DNA of 11,663 nucleotides. Origin: an uncultured Spirochaetaceae bacterium. Lineage in GTDB: Bacteria > Spirochaetota > Spirochaetia > Treponematales > Treponemataceae. Numbering within the stretch: the first letter of the stretch is position 1; every line of letters starts with the position of its first letter. Location of the stretch: contig CACYDQ010000112.1 in the NCBI GenBank assembly GCA_902773215.1, positions 1-11,663 of the forward strand. The letters run 5' to 3'. This document shows, in pieces, positions 1 through 5,824 of the stretch. The notes beneath the pieces are model-generated. The model was not told the DNA's origin, made no database searches, and worked only from the letters and a program-made list of their open reading frames with translations. A program made the position numbers and the translations under genes.

Positions 1-525
1 CATGTCGCGCGCCTGTACGAGCAGGTCGTATGCCATGTCGGGGTGGCAGCCGAACTTGCGGCTGAGCGGCCAGTCGGCGGTCGCCGTGCCTTCGATGAGC
101 ATGCGGACGTAGACCCTGCTGCCGGGAGCGAATTCCCCGATGTTCTTGAGATCCTCCTTGCTGTCCGTCGCAAACATCCGCACGCCCTTCTCGTAGAAGT
201 AGGCGATGTCGACGGCCTTCTTTATCGTGTTGCCGTAGGACAGGCGGTCGGGGGAGATGCCGAGCGCGAGCACCTCGTCCAGCTCGTAGCGTGAGGCGAT
301 GTCAAAGTTGGATCCCATATCCGCAAGCATCTTGACGATTTTCTCGCCGGGGTTCGCCTTGACCGCATAGTAAATCTGCGCGTAGGGGAAGGAGTCCCTG
401 AGCTTTATGTAGTTGTGCTTGACCTGGTGGAGGTTCACGACGATGTTGGGGGTCTCCAGCCCCTGCGAGAATTCCTGGAAAGCCTCCCAGTCGAAATCCG
501 AGACATAGTCAGCGCGATTGTACAA
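1..525 (-). CDS. Type III PLP-dependent ornithine decarboxylase, N-terminal part (3' end outside window)
   Basis: This gene probably decarboxylates ornithine (or a related basic amino acid) to a polyamine precursor in the cytoplasm. 175 codons are visible, reading leftward off the window. The frame shows the alanine-racemase-fold barrel start: YYAVKANP, whose Lys (about residue 56) is the expected PLP Schiff-base lysine, then GSNFD, SYGNTIKKA, FATDS, and ADWPLSRKFGC. These are typical of the bacterial type III ornithine/diaminopimelate/arginine decarboxylase 2 family. There is no ATG in a suitable place. I chose TTG at 525-523 because the protein reaches its family-typical N-terminus there and a perfect TATAAT lies at 546-541, leaving little room upstream. 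A weak GGCGG lies 7 nt before the TTG. The gene diverges from galE. Lysine or dual lysine/ornithine specificity cannot be excluded without the C-terminal half. Confidence 0.88.
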   Translation of the reverse strand, partial: MYNRADYVSDFDWEAFQEFSQGLETPNIVVNLHQVKHNYIKLRDSFPYAQIYYAVKANPGEKIVKMLADMGSNFDIASRYELDEVLALGISPDRLSYGNTIKKAVDIAYFYEKGVRMFATDSKEDLKNIGEFAPGSRVYVRMLIEGTATADWPLSRKFGCHPDMAYDLLVQARDM

Positions 526-540
526 AGCGGTACCGCCTAT

Positions 541-546
541 ATTATA
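541..546 (-). promoter_or_regulatory. Candidate -10 element (TATAAT) for the decarboxylase gene
   Basis: Read on the minus strand, 546-541 is a perfect TATAAT, ending 15 nt before the chosen TTG start. No convincing -35 hexamer sits 16-18 bp upstream (TAGTTC at 17 bp). Activity would therefore need an activator or another feature. If used, the 5' leader would be only about 9 nt. Confidence 0.45.
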
Positions 547-559
547 GAAGATTCTGCCA
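546..559 (+). repeat. Operator-like repeat, copy 1 (AGAAGATTCTGCCA)
   Basis: The core AGAA-GA-TTCT is an inverted repeat around a 2-bp centre, followed by TGCCA. This copy touches the -10 element of the decarboxylase promoter (541-546). A protein bound here would block or alter that promoter. Copy 2 lies at 643-656 and matches at 13 of 14 bases. Confidence 0.45.
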
Positions 560-583
560 GCATGAACTACTGCATTGAAAGCG

Positions 584-612
584 ATGATAATATAAATCTG
601 GCTTGCTTGCAA
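584..612 (-). promoter_or_regulatory. Candidate upstream sigma70-type promoter for the decarboxylase gene
   Basis: On the minus strand, TTGCAA (612-607) and TATCAT (589-584) are separated by exactly 17 bp. TTGCAA matches the consensus -35 at four of six positions and TATCAT matches the -10 at five of six. This would give a leader of roughly 50 nt before the TTG start at 525. It is an alternative or second promoter to the TATAAT at 546-541. Confidence 0.4.
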
Positions 613-642
613 GATAGTTTGGGGCAAAGTTTCTGTCTTCAA

Positions 643-656
643 AGAAGATTCTGGCA
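643..656 (+). repeat. Operator-like repeat, copy 2 (AGAAGATTCTGGCA)
   Basis: This is the second copy of the 14-bp element, in the same orientation as 546-559 with one mismatch. It ends 2 bp before the galE -35 hexamer at 659-664. It also overlaps a local inverted repeat, TCTTC-AAA-GAAGA (636-648). The position suits a regulator of galE, but none is identified. Confidence 0.45.
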
Positions 657-658
657 CG

Positions 659-687
659 TTGACACAGGTTTTCATAGGCTATATCAT
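659..687 (+). promoter_or_regulatory. sigma70-type promoter of galE
   Basis: A perfect TTGACA (659-664), a 17-bp spacer and TATCAT (682-687; five of six matches) precede galE. The predicted transcript start is near 694, giving a leader of about 28 nt that contains the strong ribosome binding site AAGGAG at 707-712. The layout also argues against translation starting at the TTG at 659, which is the -35 itself. Confidence 0.82.
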
Positions 688-721
688 AGGGATGGCAGGA
701 TACTGCAAGGAGCGTCAGCGT

Positions 722-1705
722 ATGAAGGTTTTGGTGATAGGCGGGGCAGGGTACATCGGCAGCCACGTGGTCAAGGAGCTTATGGGCAAGGGGCATGAGG
801 TGACGGTCTTCGACAACCTGTCGAGCGGGCTTGTCCAGAACCTCTTCACGGACAATGATTTCATCGCGGGCGACATCCTGCACCCGGAGGACCTGAACGA
901 GGCATTCTCTCAGGGCTTCGACGCGTTCATCCACCTGGCGGCCTTCAAGGCGGCGGGCGAGTCCATGATAAAGCCGGAGAAGTACTCCGTCAACAACATA
1001 AACGGAACGATAAACATCCTGAATTCCGCCATCGAGCACGGCTGCATGAATATGGTCTTCTCTTCCAGCGCGGCGGTCTTCGGCGAGCCGCAGTACCAGC
1101 CGCTCGACGAGAAGCATCCGACCAACCCCGAGAACTACTACGGGTTCACCAAGCTCAAGATTGAGGAGTTCATGGGCTGGTACGAGAAGCTCAAGGGGCT
1201 CCGCTTTGCCGCCCTCCGCTACTTCAACGCGGCGGGTTACGACCCTGACGGCGTGCTCTACGGGCTGGAGCGGCACCCTGCCAACCTTCTGCCGGTCATC
1301 ATGGAGGCTGCCGTCGGCAAACGGGACAAGGTGAGCATCTTCGGCAACGACTACAAGACCCGCGACGGCACCTGCATCCGCGACTACATCCATGTCTCCG
1401 ACCTGGCGACGGCGCACGTCCTCGCACTGGAATACATCGTGAGCAAGAAGAAGAGCCTGACGCTCAACCTGGGCACCGGCACGGGAATCACCGTCACCGA
1501 GATGCTTGAGGCTGCCCGCCGCATCACGGGCAAGGAGATAAAGGCGGAATACGTGGGCCGCAGGGCAGGCGATCCTGCGCAGCTGACGGCTTCCTCGGAG
1601 CTTGCCTATAAGACGCTCGGCTGGAAGCCCATGTGCTCCGGCGTGGACAGCCTGATCGGTTCCACCTGGAAAGCCTACAAGAAGTACTACCGGATAGACG
1701 GCTGA
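722..1705 (+). CDS. galE: UDP-glucose 4-epimerase
   Basis: GalE interconverts UDP-glucose and UDP-galactose in the cytoplasm, supplying galactose units for glycolipids, polysaccharide and cell-surface sugars. The 327-residue protein is a short-chain dehydrogenase (extended type). It has the NAD-binding GGAGYIG near residues 7-13, the SSSAAVFG segment near 114-121 carrying the catalytic Ser, and the Tyr-x-x-x-Lys pair at Tyr140/Lys144. It also carries the GalE-typical DGTCIRDYIHVSDLA block. Length is close to the usual 330-340. The start at 722 is set by AAGGAG 9 nt upstream and by the start of the Rossmann fold (MKVLVIGG). An in-frame TTG at 659 is rejected because it lies in the promoter. 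The stop is one base before the murB start, so the two are probably co-transcribed. Confidence 0.95.
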   Translation: MKVLVIGGAGYIGSHVVKELMGKGHEVTVFDNLSSGLVQNLFTDNDFIAGDILHPEDLNEAFSQGFDAFIHLAAFKAAGESMIKPEKYSVNNINGTINILNSAIEHGCMNMVFSSSAAVFGEPQYQPLDEKHPTNPENYYGFTKLKIEEFMGWYEKLKGLRFAALRYFNAAGYDPDGVLYGLERHPANLLPVIMEAAVGKRDKVSIFGNDYKTRDGTCIRDYIHVSDLATAHVLALEYIVSKKKSLTLNLGTGTGITVTEMLEAARRITGKEIKAEYVGRRAGDPAQLTASSELAYKTLGWKPMCSGVDSLIGSTWKAYKKYYRIDG

Positions 1706-1706
1706 G

Positions 1707-2681
1707 ATGGAAGGAATAGCTTCCCTTGCGGGGAAACTGGCGGAGTCACCCCGGTTTAAGGGGCGGGTGCTCCCCGGGGAGCCTCTTGCCCCCCGGACGA
1801 CAATGCGGGTCGGGGGCGCAGCCACGGTCCTTGTGGTTCCTGATGACGCGGAGTCCGCCGTTTACGCTGCCTGTGCCGCCAGAAGGGCAGGGCTGCCGCT
1901 GTTTATCCTTGGCGGCGGAAGCAACGTCATAGTGGACGACGGGGGGCTGGATGCCCTGGTCATCTCGTTGGAGCGGCTGGATGCTATCTCTTGCAAAGAC
2001 GGGCTCCTCACTGCCGGGGCGGGGGCAACGTTCGACGGGATTACTGAATTCTGCGCCGCACACTGCTTGAAAGGACTCTCTTCCTTTGCGGGATTGCCCG
2101 GGACTGCGGGGGGGGCGGCCTACATGAACGCACGCTGCTACGGGGTCAGTGCGAGCGACCTTCTGGAGAGCGTCTCCTATGTCAATTTGGACGAAATCAA
2201 AGAGGAAAAAAATGGCCCGGATGATTTTGCTCTTGCGAACTTGACAAAAGTGTATCATAATAGTGTGGATGAGTGGGCTTACAAGAAGTCCCCTTTTCAA
2301 TCTTTCCGTTCCCTTATCCTCTCGGTGGTTTTCCGCGTGGAGGCCGTGGGGATGTCCGGGGATAACGAGAGGGCTATACGCCTGGAGAACGAGGGCTTCA
2401 GAGAGGACAGGAGGAACAAGGGTCACTTCCGCGCGCCGAGCGCAGGGAGCGTGTTCAAGAATGACAGGCGCTTCGGCAAACCGTCGGGGCAGCTGATTGA
2501 TGAGGCAGGCCTGAAAGGCCTGGTCGTCGGGGGAGCGCAGATAGCACCCTGGCACGGTAACTTCATCATAAATACGGGATCTGCGACCGCAGGGGACATA
2601 AAGGCCCTTGTGGAGAGGGCGAGGACTGCCGTCATGGAGAGGACGGGCTTCACGCTCGAGACGGAGATTATTTTTGTATGA
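1707..2681 (+). CDS. murB: UDP-N-acetylenolpyruvoylglucosamine reductase (MurB)
   Basis: MurB carries out the NADPH-dependent reduction of UDP-GlcNAc-enolpyruvate to UDP-MurNAc, the second committed step of peptidoglycan synthesis. The 324-residue flavoprotein shows the FAD-binding GGGSNVIV at 69-76, then SSFAGLPGTAGGAAYMNAR (125-143). Tyr192 lies in the YKKSPF segment. SAGSVFKN at 245-252 carries the catalytic Ser248. The C-terminal LETEIIF holds the acidic residue expected near the active site. All catalytic landmarks are present and the length is normal. It starts one base after galE ends and has no strong Shine-Dalgarno of its own (AGAC and CTGAG only), which suggests coupling to galE translation. 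Codons for residues about 160-185 are more AT-rich than the surroundings, but the frame is intact. Confidence 0.95.
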   Translation: MEGIASLAGKLAESPRFKGRVLPGEPLAPRTTMRVGGAATVLVVPDDAESAVYAACAARRAGLPLFILGGGSNVIVDDGGLDALVISLERLDAISCKDGLLTAGAGATFDGITEFCAAHCLKGLSSFAGLPGTAGGAAYMNARCYGVSASDLLESVSYVNLDEIKEEKNGPDDFALANLTKVYHNSVDEWAYKKSPFQSFRSLILSVVFRVEAVGMSGDNERAIRLENEGFREDRRNKGHFRAPSAGSVFKNDRRFGKPSGQLIDEAGLKGLVVGGAQIAPWHGNFIINTGSATAGDIKALVERARTAVMERTGFTLETEIIFV

Positions 2682-2684
2682 GGG

Positions 2685-2702
2685 CGGTGCAGGTTTGCAC
2701 CG
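2685..2702 (+). other. Perfect hairpin between murB and the cNMP-binding gene
   Basis: CGGTGCA and TGCACCG form a 7-bp perfect stem with a GGTT loop, starting 4 nt after the murB stop. No T-run follows (ATAATAAGAA), so it is not a classical intrinsic terminator. It may stabilise the upstream mRNA 3' end, attenuate transcription, or act as a palindromic DNA site. Confidence 0.45.
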
Positions 2703-2724
2703 ATAATAAGAACGGTAAACAGGC

Positions 2725-2730
2725 TATTAT
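2725..2730 (+). promoter_or_regulatory. Possible -10 element (TATTAT) before the cNMP-binding gene
   Basis: TATTAT lies 11 nt before the ATG at 2742 within a locally AT-rich stretch. There is no recognisable -35 at the right distance. If used, transcription would start only a few nucleotides before the start codon. It may instead be a chance AT-rich gap inside an operon. Confidence 0.25.
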
Positions 2731-2741
2731 AGGATATAGAA

Positions 2742-3944
2742 ATGTTACAGCTATCTTTTGTGAAATTTACGGCGGGCTCTTACCTCTTGGTTGAAGGAAC
2801 GGATTCAAATGACCGTTTTTATATCATTCAGACCGGAAAGGTAAAGTGCTACCATGAGATGCCGGTTCCGGGGGCTTCCGTAAAGAACCTCGGTCCCGGA
2901 GACTTCGTGGGCGTTATCCCCTGTATGTCCGGGCATTCCCAGACTGAGACAGTAACGGCCTTGACGGATGTGACGGCAATCGTCGTCCGGCACGACCAGT
3001 ACCCTGAGCTCATCAGGACTAACAACGCGATAGCGATGAAGATAATCCGCTACTTTGCCCGCGAAATGCGCCTCCTGAACGACACGAGGACGAAAATCAC
3101 GCTCAAGAAATCCGCGACGGACACCCCTGAGGAGTTGTACAACATAGCGGAGTATTACAATGAGCAGGGCAGCTTGAACATAGCTTCTTATGCCTATTAC
3201 CAGTACCTCAAGCGCTTGCCTGAAGGTGAGAACGTCGATGCGGCCAAAAAGGCTTTGGTCAGGCTCAAGGGGAAGGCCCATCCCGTGTTCCTTGAGTCCA
3301 CGCCCGACCTTATCCGTAACTATCCCATAGACTCGATGATTTTCGCTGACTGCCAGTACGGACCCGATATGTTCATCATTCAGGAGGGAACCGTCAAGAT
3401 TACCAAGGTTGTGGACGGTCAGGAAGTTATCCTCGCCATGCTCAAGAAGGGCGACATGTTCGGAGAGATGGCCCTTCTTGACAGTAAGCCCCGGTCTGCG
3501 TCCGCGATTACCCACAGCGACTGCAAGGTGATGGTCGTCAATGCTTCCAACTTCAACATGATGGTAACAAGCCAGCCGGATTTCATAGCCCGCCTGTCCA
3601 CGATGCTCGCCGACCGTATCTGGTCCATGTACCGCCAGCTGCTCAACGGGCAGCTTACGGACAGCCGCGAGCGCATGATAGACATGCTGGCGCTCCAGCT
3701 GGAGATGCGCAAGGTTCCCTTCGAGAAAGGCGCTCCTTTCCAGACGGACTTCACTCCGCAGGATTTGGTCAACCTTGCAGGAATCGAGGCCGCGCAGCAG
3801 AAGCAGGCCATTTACGCCCTCTTCTCCGACCAGAACATCAAGGTCAAGGGCGGCAAAATTCAGGTTCCCGACGTGCAGGAACTGGAGAAGCAGGCCGCTT
3901 TCTACCGCAAGTCCATGAGCCGCAGGGCTGCCAAGCAGTCGTAA
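2742..3944 (+). CDS. Tandem cyclic-nucleotide-binding-domain protein with winged-helix-like C-terminus
   Basis: This is a 400-residue soluble protein. Residues about 1-115 form a first CNBD-like jelly roll; its phosphate-binding segment is degenerate (FVGVIPCMSG, no following Arg-Ser-Ala). Residues about 128-175 look like one or two TPR-type helical hairpins. Residues about 190-280 form a second CNBD with a good phosphate-binding cassette: FGEMALL at 240-246, then RSAS from Arg251. The last 65 residues (about 336-400) align by eye to the Crp-type winged helix (FTPQDLVNLAGI, then KVKGGKIQVPD). The recognition-helix Arg residues typical of CRP/FNR are replaced by AAQQKQA. I infer a cAMP- or cGMP-responsive regulator, with DNA binding uncertain. 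The start is supported by AGGA 7 nt upstream. It lies 60 nt after murB and 25 nt before the next gene. Confidence 0.85.
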   Translation: MLQLSFVKFTAGSYLLVEGTDSNDRFYIIQTGKVKCYHEMPVPGASVKNLGPGDFVGVIPCMSGHSQTETVTALTDVTAIVVRHDQYPELIRTNNAIAMKIIRYFAREMRLLNDTRTKITLKKSATDTPEELYNIAEYYNEQGSLNIASYAYYQYLKRLPEGENVDAAKKALVRLKGKAHPVFLESTPDLIRNYPIDSMIFADCQYGPDMFIIQEGTVKITKVVDGQEVILAMLKKGDMFGEMALLDSKPRSASAITHSDCKVMVVNASNFNMMVTSQPDFIARLSTMLADRIWSMYRQLLNGQLTDSRERMIDMLALQLEMRKVPFEKGAPFQTDFTPQDLVNLAGIEAAQQKQAIYALFSDQNIKVKGGKIQVPDVQELEKQAAFYRKSMSRRAAKQS

Positions 3945-3969
3945 GCTCCCGTATATGTATGGAGGGAAA

Positions 3970-4689
3970 ATGAAAGGGTTCGTTTTTGCCTTTGGCTTTC
4001 TTTTTCTCATGTCAGTCTCTTTCCCGCTCGTGGCGCAGAATGCCTTGACGGCTTCCATCGAGGAGGATGACGGCTCCGTGACGGGGACTGTCTCCGGTAA
4101 GTCCGGGTCGGCCTCCGTGACGATTTCCGGGCCGACCAAGGGTGACATAGCTACCCGTGAGAAGGGAGGCATCGTGAACCCTGCCACCGGCAAGTCCACT
4201 GCTTCCGTGGAGCCTCCCCCCAGCTCGTTCGGCAACGTCTCGATAGGGATGGACATAGAGAGCGTCAAGAAGGCTCTCCTCGCCGACAGAAGGTTCGGTT
4301 ACCGGGGGGAGCGTGATGTCTCCCTGCTTGCCGGTGAGAACAACAAGCTTATTGAGACGGACGCAGCCCGCTACTCCCCCTATCCCTACCTGGACAGGTG
4401 TTGGTTCCAGTTCGTTGATGACAAGCTCTATGTGATGAGCATCAACCTGAACCAGGAGAAGCTGGATCACTACTCCGTGTTCAGCACCCTTTGCGAGAAG
4501 TACGGTGCGCCGACTACGCTCAACCCCGAGAAAGCGGAATGGGTCTCCGACAGCATGATTGTCGATTTGGAGCGTCCTCTTTGTCTCAAGTACACTGACA
4601 AGGCCGTGTTTGACAAGATTCAGGCTGAGTCCGGCGTGGAAGAAACCGTCGCGGAGCAGAACCGCGAGCAGTTCCTTCAGGGAATTTAG
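3970..4689 (+). CDS. Secreted protein of unknown function, probably conserved in spirochaetes
   Basis: This is a 239-residue protein with a clear Sec signal peptide: Lys2, a hydrophobic core at 4-18, and likely cleavage after Ala22 (PLVA, then QNA). A low-complexity Gly/Ser/Thr stretch follows (about 30-70), then a globular domain from about residue 75 beginning with FGNVSIGMDIESVKKALL. That opening resembles the start of small periplasmic modules in which a short helix pairs with a beta-sheet. A conserved-looking LDRCWFQFVDDKLYVMSI segment comes later. I chose ATG 3970 over the ATG at 3955 because GGAGGG (3961-3966) sits directly before it and the signal peptide then starts properly. Its stop is 6 nt before the DUF192 gene. 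I do not recognise a function. A periplasmic or outer-membrane-associated role is inferred only from the signal peptide. Confidence 0.8.
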   Translation: MKGFVFAFGFLFLMSVSFPLVAQNALTASIEEDDGSVTGTVSGKSGSASVTISGPTKGDIATREKGGIVNPATGKSTASVEPPPSSFGNVSIGMDIESVKKALLADRRFGYRGERDVSLLAGENNKLIETDAARYSPYPYLDRCWFQFVDDKLYVMSINLNQEKLDHYSVFSTLCEKYGAPTTLNPEKAEWVSDSMIVDLERPLCLKYTDKAVFDKIQAESGVEETVAEQNREQFLQGI

Positions 4690-4695
4690 TTTTTC

Positions 4696-5214
4696 ATGAA
4701 CAGCATCATCCCCGCTATTTCATTTTCCCGCCGCAGGTCGCCGTATGTCTTCCTGCTGGCGGCCGTTTTTCTTTTCCTTCCTTCGTTCATTTCCTGTGAC
4801 AGCCGTAAGTACAAGCTTCCGGTGAGGGATTTGTGTATCAGCAAGGCGGATGGCGGGCAAGTGACCGTCAGCGCGGAGCTTGCCGTCAAATCCGAGGAGC
4901 GGGGCTGGGGATTCATGGAGCGCAAGGTTATCCCCGACGGGACGGGGATGCTCTTTGTCTTCGAGAAAGATCAGATTCTGAGCTTCTGGATGAAGAACAC
5001 GCCGCATCCGCTCTCAATCGCGTACATCGATTCCAAGGGGAAGATTTCCGACATACTGGACATGACCCCTTACAGCCTGGAGAACATAAAGAGCAGCCGC
5101 TCGGTCCGTTATGCGCTGGAGGTGCCACAGGGCTTCTTCAAGGCGAACGGGGTTTCCGTCGGGGACAGCGTGTCCTGCTCGGACGGCCAGTCCCTTAAAG
5201 AAATCAAAAACTGA
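4696..5214 (+). CDS. DUF192 family protein, probable lipoprotein
   Basis: This 172-residue protein has a basic N-terminus (RRR at 12-14), a hydrophobic segment (17-30), and a relaxed spirochaete-type lipobox, FISC, with the lipidated Cys at 34. The rest is a DUF192 domain (about 55-160). Its landmarks are ELAVKSEERGWGFMERK, GMLFVFE (84-90), FWMKNT (97-102), IAYIDSKGKI and ALEVPQGFF (140-148). DUF192 proteins are small beta-rich, often exported proteins whose biochemical role is not settled. Length is usual for the family plus a signal peptide. No Shine-Dalgarno is visible before the ATG, and the upstream stop is 6 nt away, so translation may depend on coupling to the preceding gene. A non-lipidated signal peptide cannot be excluded. 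Confidence 0.85.
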   Translation: MNSIIPAISFSRRRSPYVFLLAAVFLFLPSFISCDSRKYKLPVRDLCISKADGGQVTVSAELAVKSEERGWGFMERKVIPDGTGMLFVFEKDQILSFWMKNTPHPLSIAYIDSKGKISDILDMTPYSLENIKSSRSVRYALEVPQGFFKANGVSVGDSVSCSDGQSLKEIKN

Positions 5215-5237
5215 TTTTGTCTCCGTCCGTTTATGCC

Positions 5238-5262
5238 CTTGCATAAATGCAAGCAATTTTTT
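5238..5262 (+). terminator. Weak intrinsic-terminator-like hairpin with T-run
   Basis: CTTGCA and TGCAAG form a 6-bp perfect stem with a TAAA loop, followed after CAA by six T residues. It lies 23 nt after the DUF192 stop, where a terminator is expected. The stem is short and only half GC, so termination is probably partial. The same bases can be read as a promoter for the next gene (see 5239-5267). Confidence 0.45.
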
Positions 5263-5267
5263 ACAAT
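5239..5267 (+). promoter_or_regulatory. Possible promoter for the 5277 gene, overlapping the hairpin
   Basis: TTGCAT (5239-5244; three of six -35 matches), a 17-bp spacer and TACAAT (5262-5267; five of six -10 matches). The predicted transcript start is about 3 nt before the ATG at 5277, so the message would be nearly leaderless. The -35 is weak. Confidence 0.35.
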
Positions 5268-5276
5268 GAGGCAGAT

Positions 5277-5813
5277 ATGAACGGCGATTTAATTGAACAG
5301 TTTGTTGACAAAGATACCCTTCAGGCAATGGATTCCCTTTTGAATACCGCCGATGAGGCCGTTGCCAGTGAGGCCGGGGTTAAGCTCTCTGCCAGCTTTG
5401 ACGGCGGGGGCGGGGCGTTCGGTCTGATAGCCCGGGGGGAAGGCGAGGAGAAGCTGGTCACGAGCTTCCACAACAACCTTGTTCTTTTGATAGAAAAAAC
5501 CTGGGTGGAAAAATCCGATGTCGCCCTCAAGGCGCAGGTTCTTTACCGGCTTGAGGAGTTCACCAAGTTCATGGGCGACAAAGGCTATTCAGCGGCATAT
5601 CCTTTCTTTTTCAATATAGTTGATGACGTCGTATACCTGATGTTCGGAGCTCAGACCAAGAGCAAGTCGTTCGATGAGTACGCGATGAGGATTGACCCGG
5701 ACTTCGGCGTTTTCTGGTGGTACGTTGAGTCTCTTCCGCGGGATGCCAAGTGGGATGACGGCAGGAAGCGTCTTGCCATCCTTCTGGGCATGTATTATCT
5801 TGCGAATTTCTAG
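5277..5813 (+). CDS. Hypothetical protein, 178 residues, cytoplasmic
   Basis: I do not recognise this family. The protein has no signal peptide or membrane helix. It has an acidic N-terminal helical part (DLIEQFVDKDTLQAMDSLL), a Gly-rich turn (FDGGGGAFG), then a mixed helical and beta part rich in aromatic residues (YPFFFNIVDDVVYLMFG, then FGVFWWYVESLP) ending in a hydrophobic helix (LAILLGMYYLANF). I chose ATG 5277 over the in-frame ATG at 5247. The earlier codon falls inside the hairpin loop and stem, while 5277 has GAGG 5 nt upstream. It stops 11 nt before proA and is probably co-transcribed with it, though this implies no shared pathway. Confidence 0.78.
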   Translation: MNGDLIEQFVDKDTLQAMDSLLNTADEAVASEAGVKLSASFDGGGGAFGLIARGEGEEKLVTSFHNNLVLLIEKTWVEKSDVALKAQVLYRLEEFTKFMGDKGYSAAYPFFFNIVDDVVYLMFGAQTKSKSFDEYAMRIDPDFGVFWWYVESLPRDAKWDDGRKRLAILLGMYYLANF

Positions 5814-5824
5814 GGCAGGCGTAT

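Noticed and set aside
606..613. 8-bp palindrome CTTGCAAG as an operator
   Set aside because: It is short, single-copy in the gap, and better explained as the -35 (TTGCAA) of a minus-strand promoter.
659..721. In-frame TTG start that would extend GalE by 21 residues
   Set aside because: The TTG is the first half of the TTGACA -35 element. The extension does not belong to the Rossmann fold, and ATG 722 has AAGGAG 9 nt upstream.
542..1825. Long open frame on the minus strand across galE
   Set aside because: It is antisense to a clear galE, has no recognisable domains and an Arg/Val/Leu-rich composition typical of a shadow frame in GC-rich coding DNA.
2241..2261. TTGACA and TATCAT inside murB
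   Set aside because: The hexamers are only 6 bp apart (9 bp to CATAAT), far from the 16-18 bp needed. This is a chance match in an AT-rich coding patch.
3955..3969. Earlier ATG for the secreted protein at 3970
   Set aside because: It has no ribosome binding site, its codons contain the GGAGGG that serves 3970, and it would lengthen the signal peptide with non-typical residues.
2805..4268. Long open minus-strand frame across the cNMP-binding gene and its neighbour
   Set aside because: It spans two well-supported plus-strand genes and their gap, with no domain or ribosome binding site.
5247..5276. Earlier ATG for the 5277 gene
   Set aside because: It lies in the loop and stem of the hairpin with no ribosome binding site, while 5277 has GAGG 5 nt upstream.
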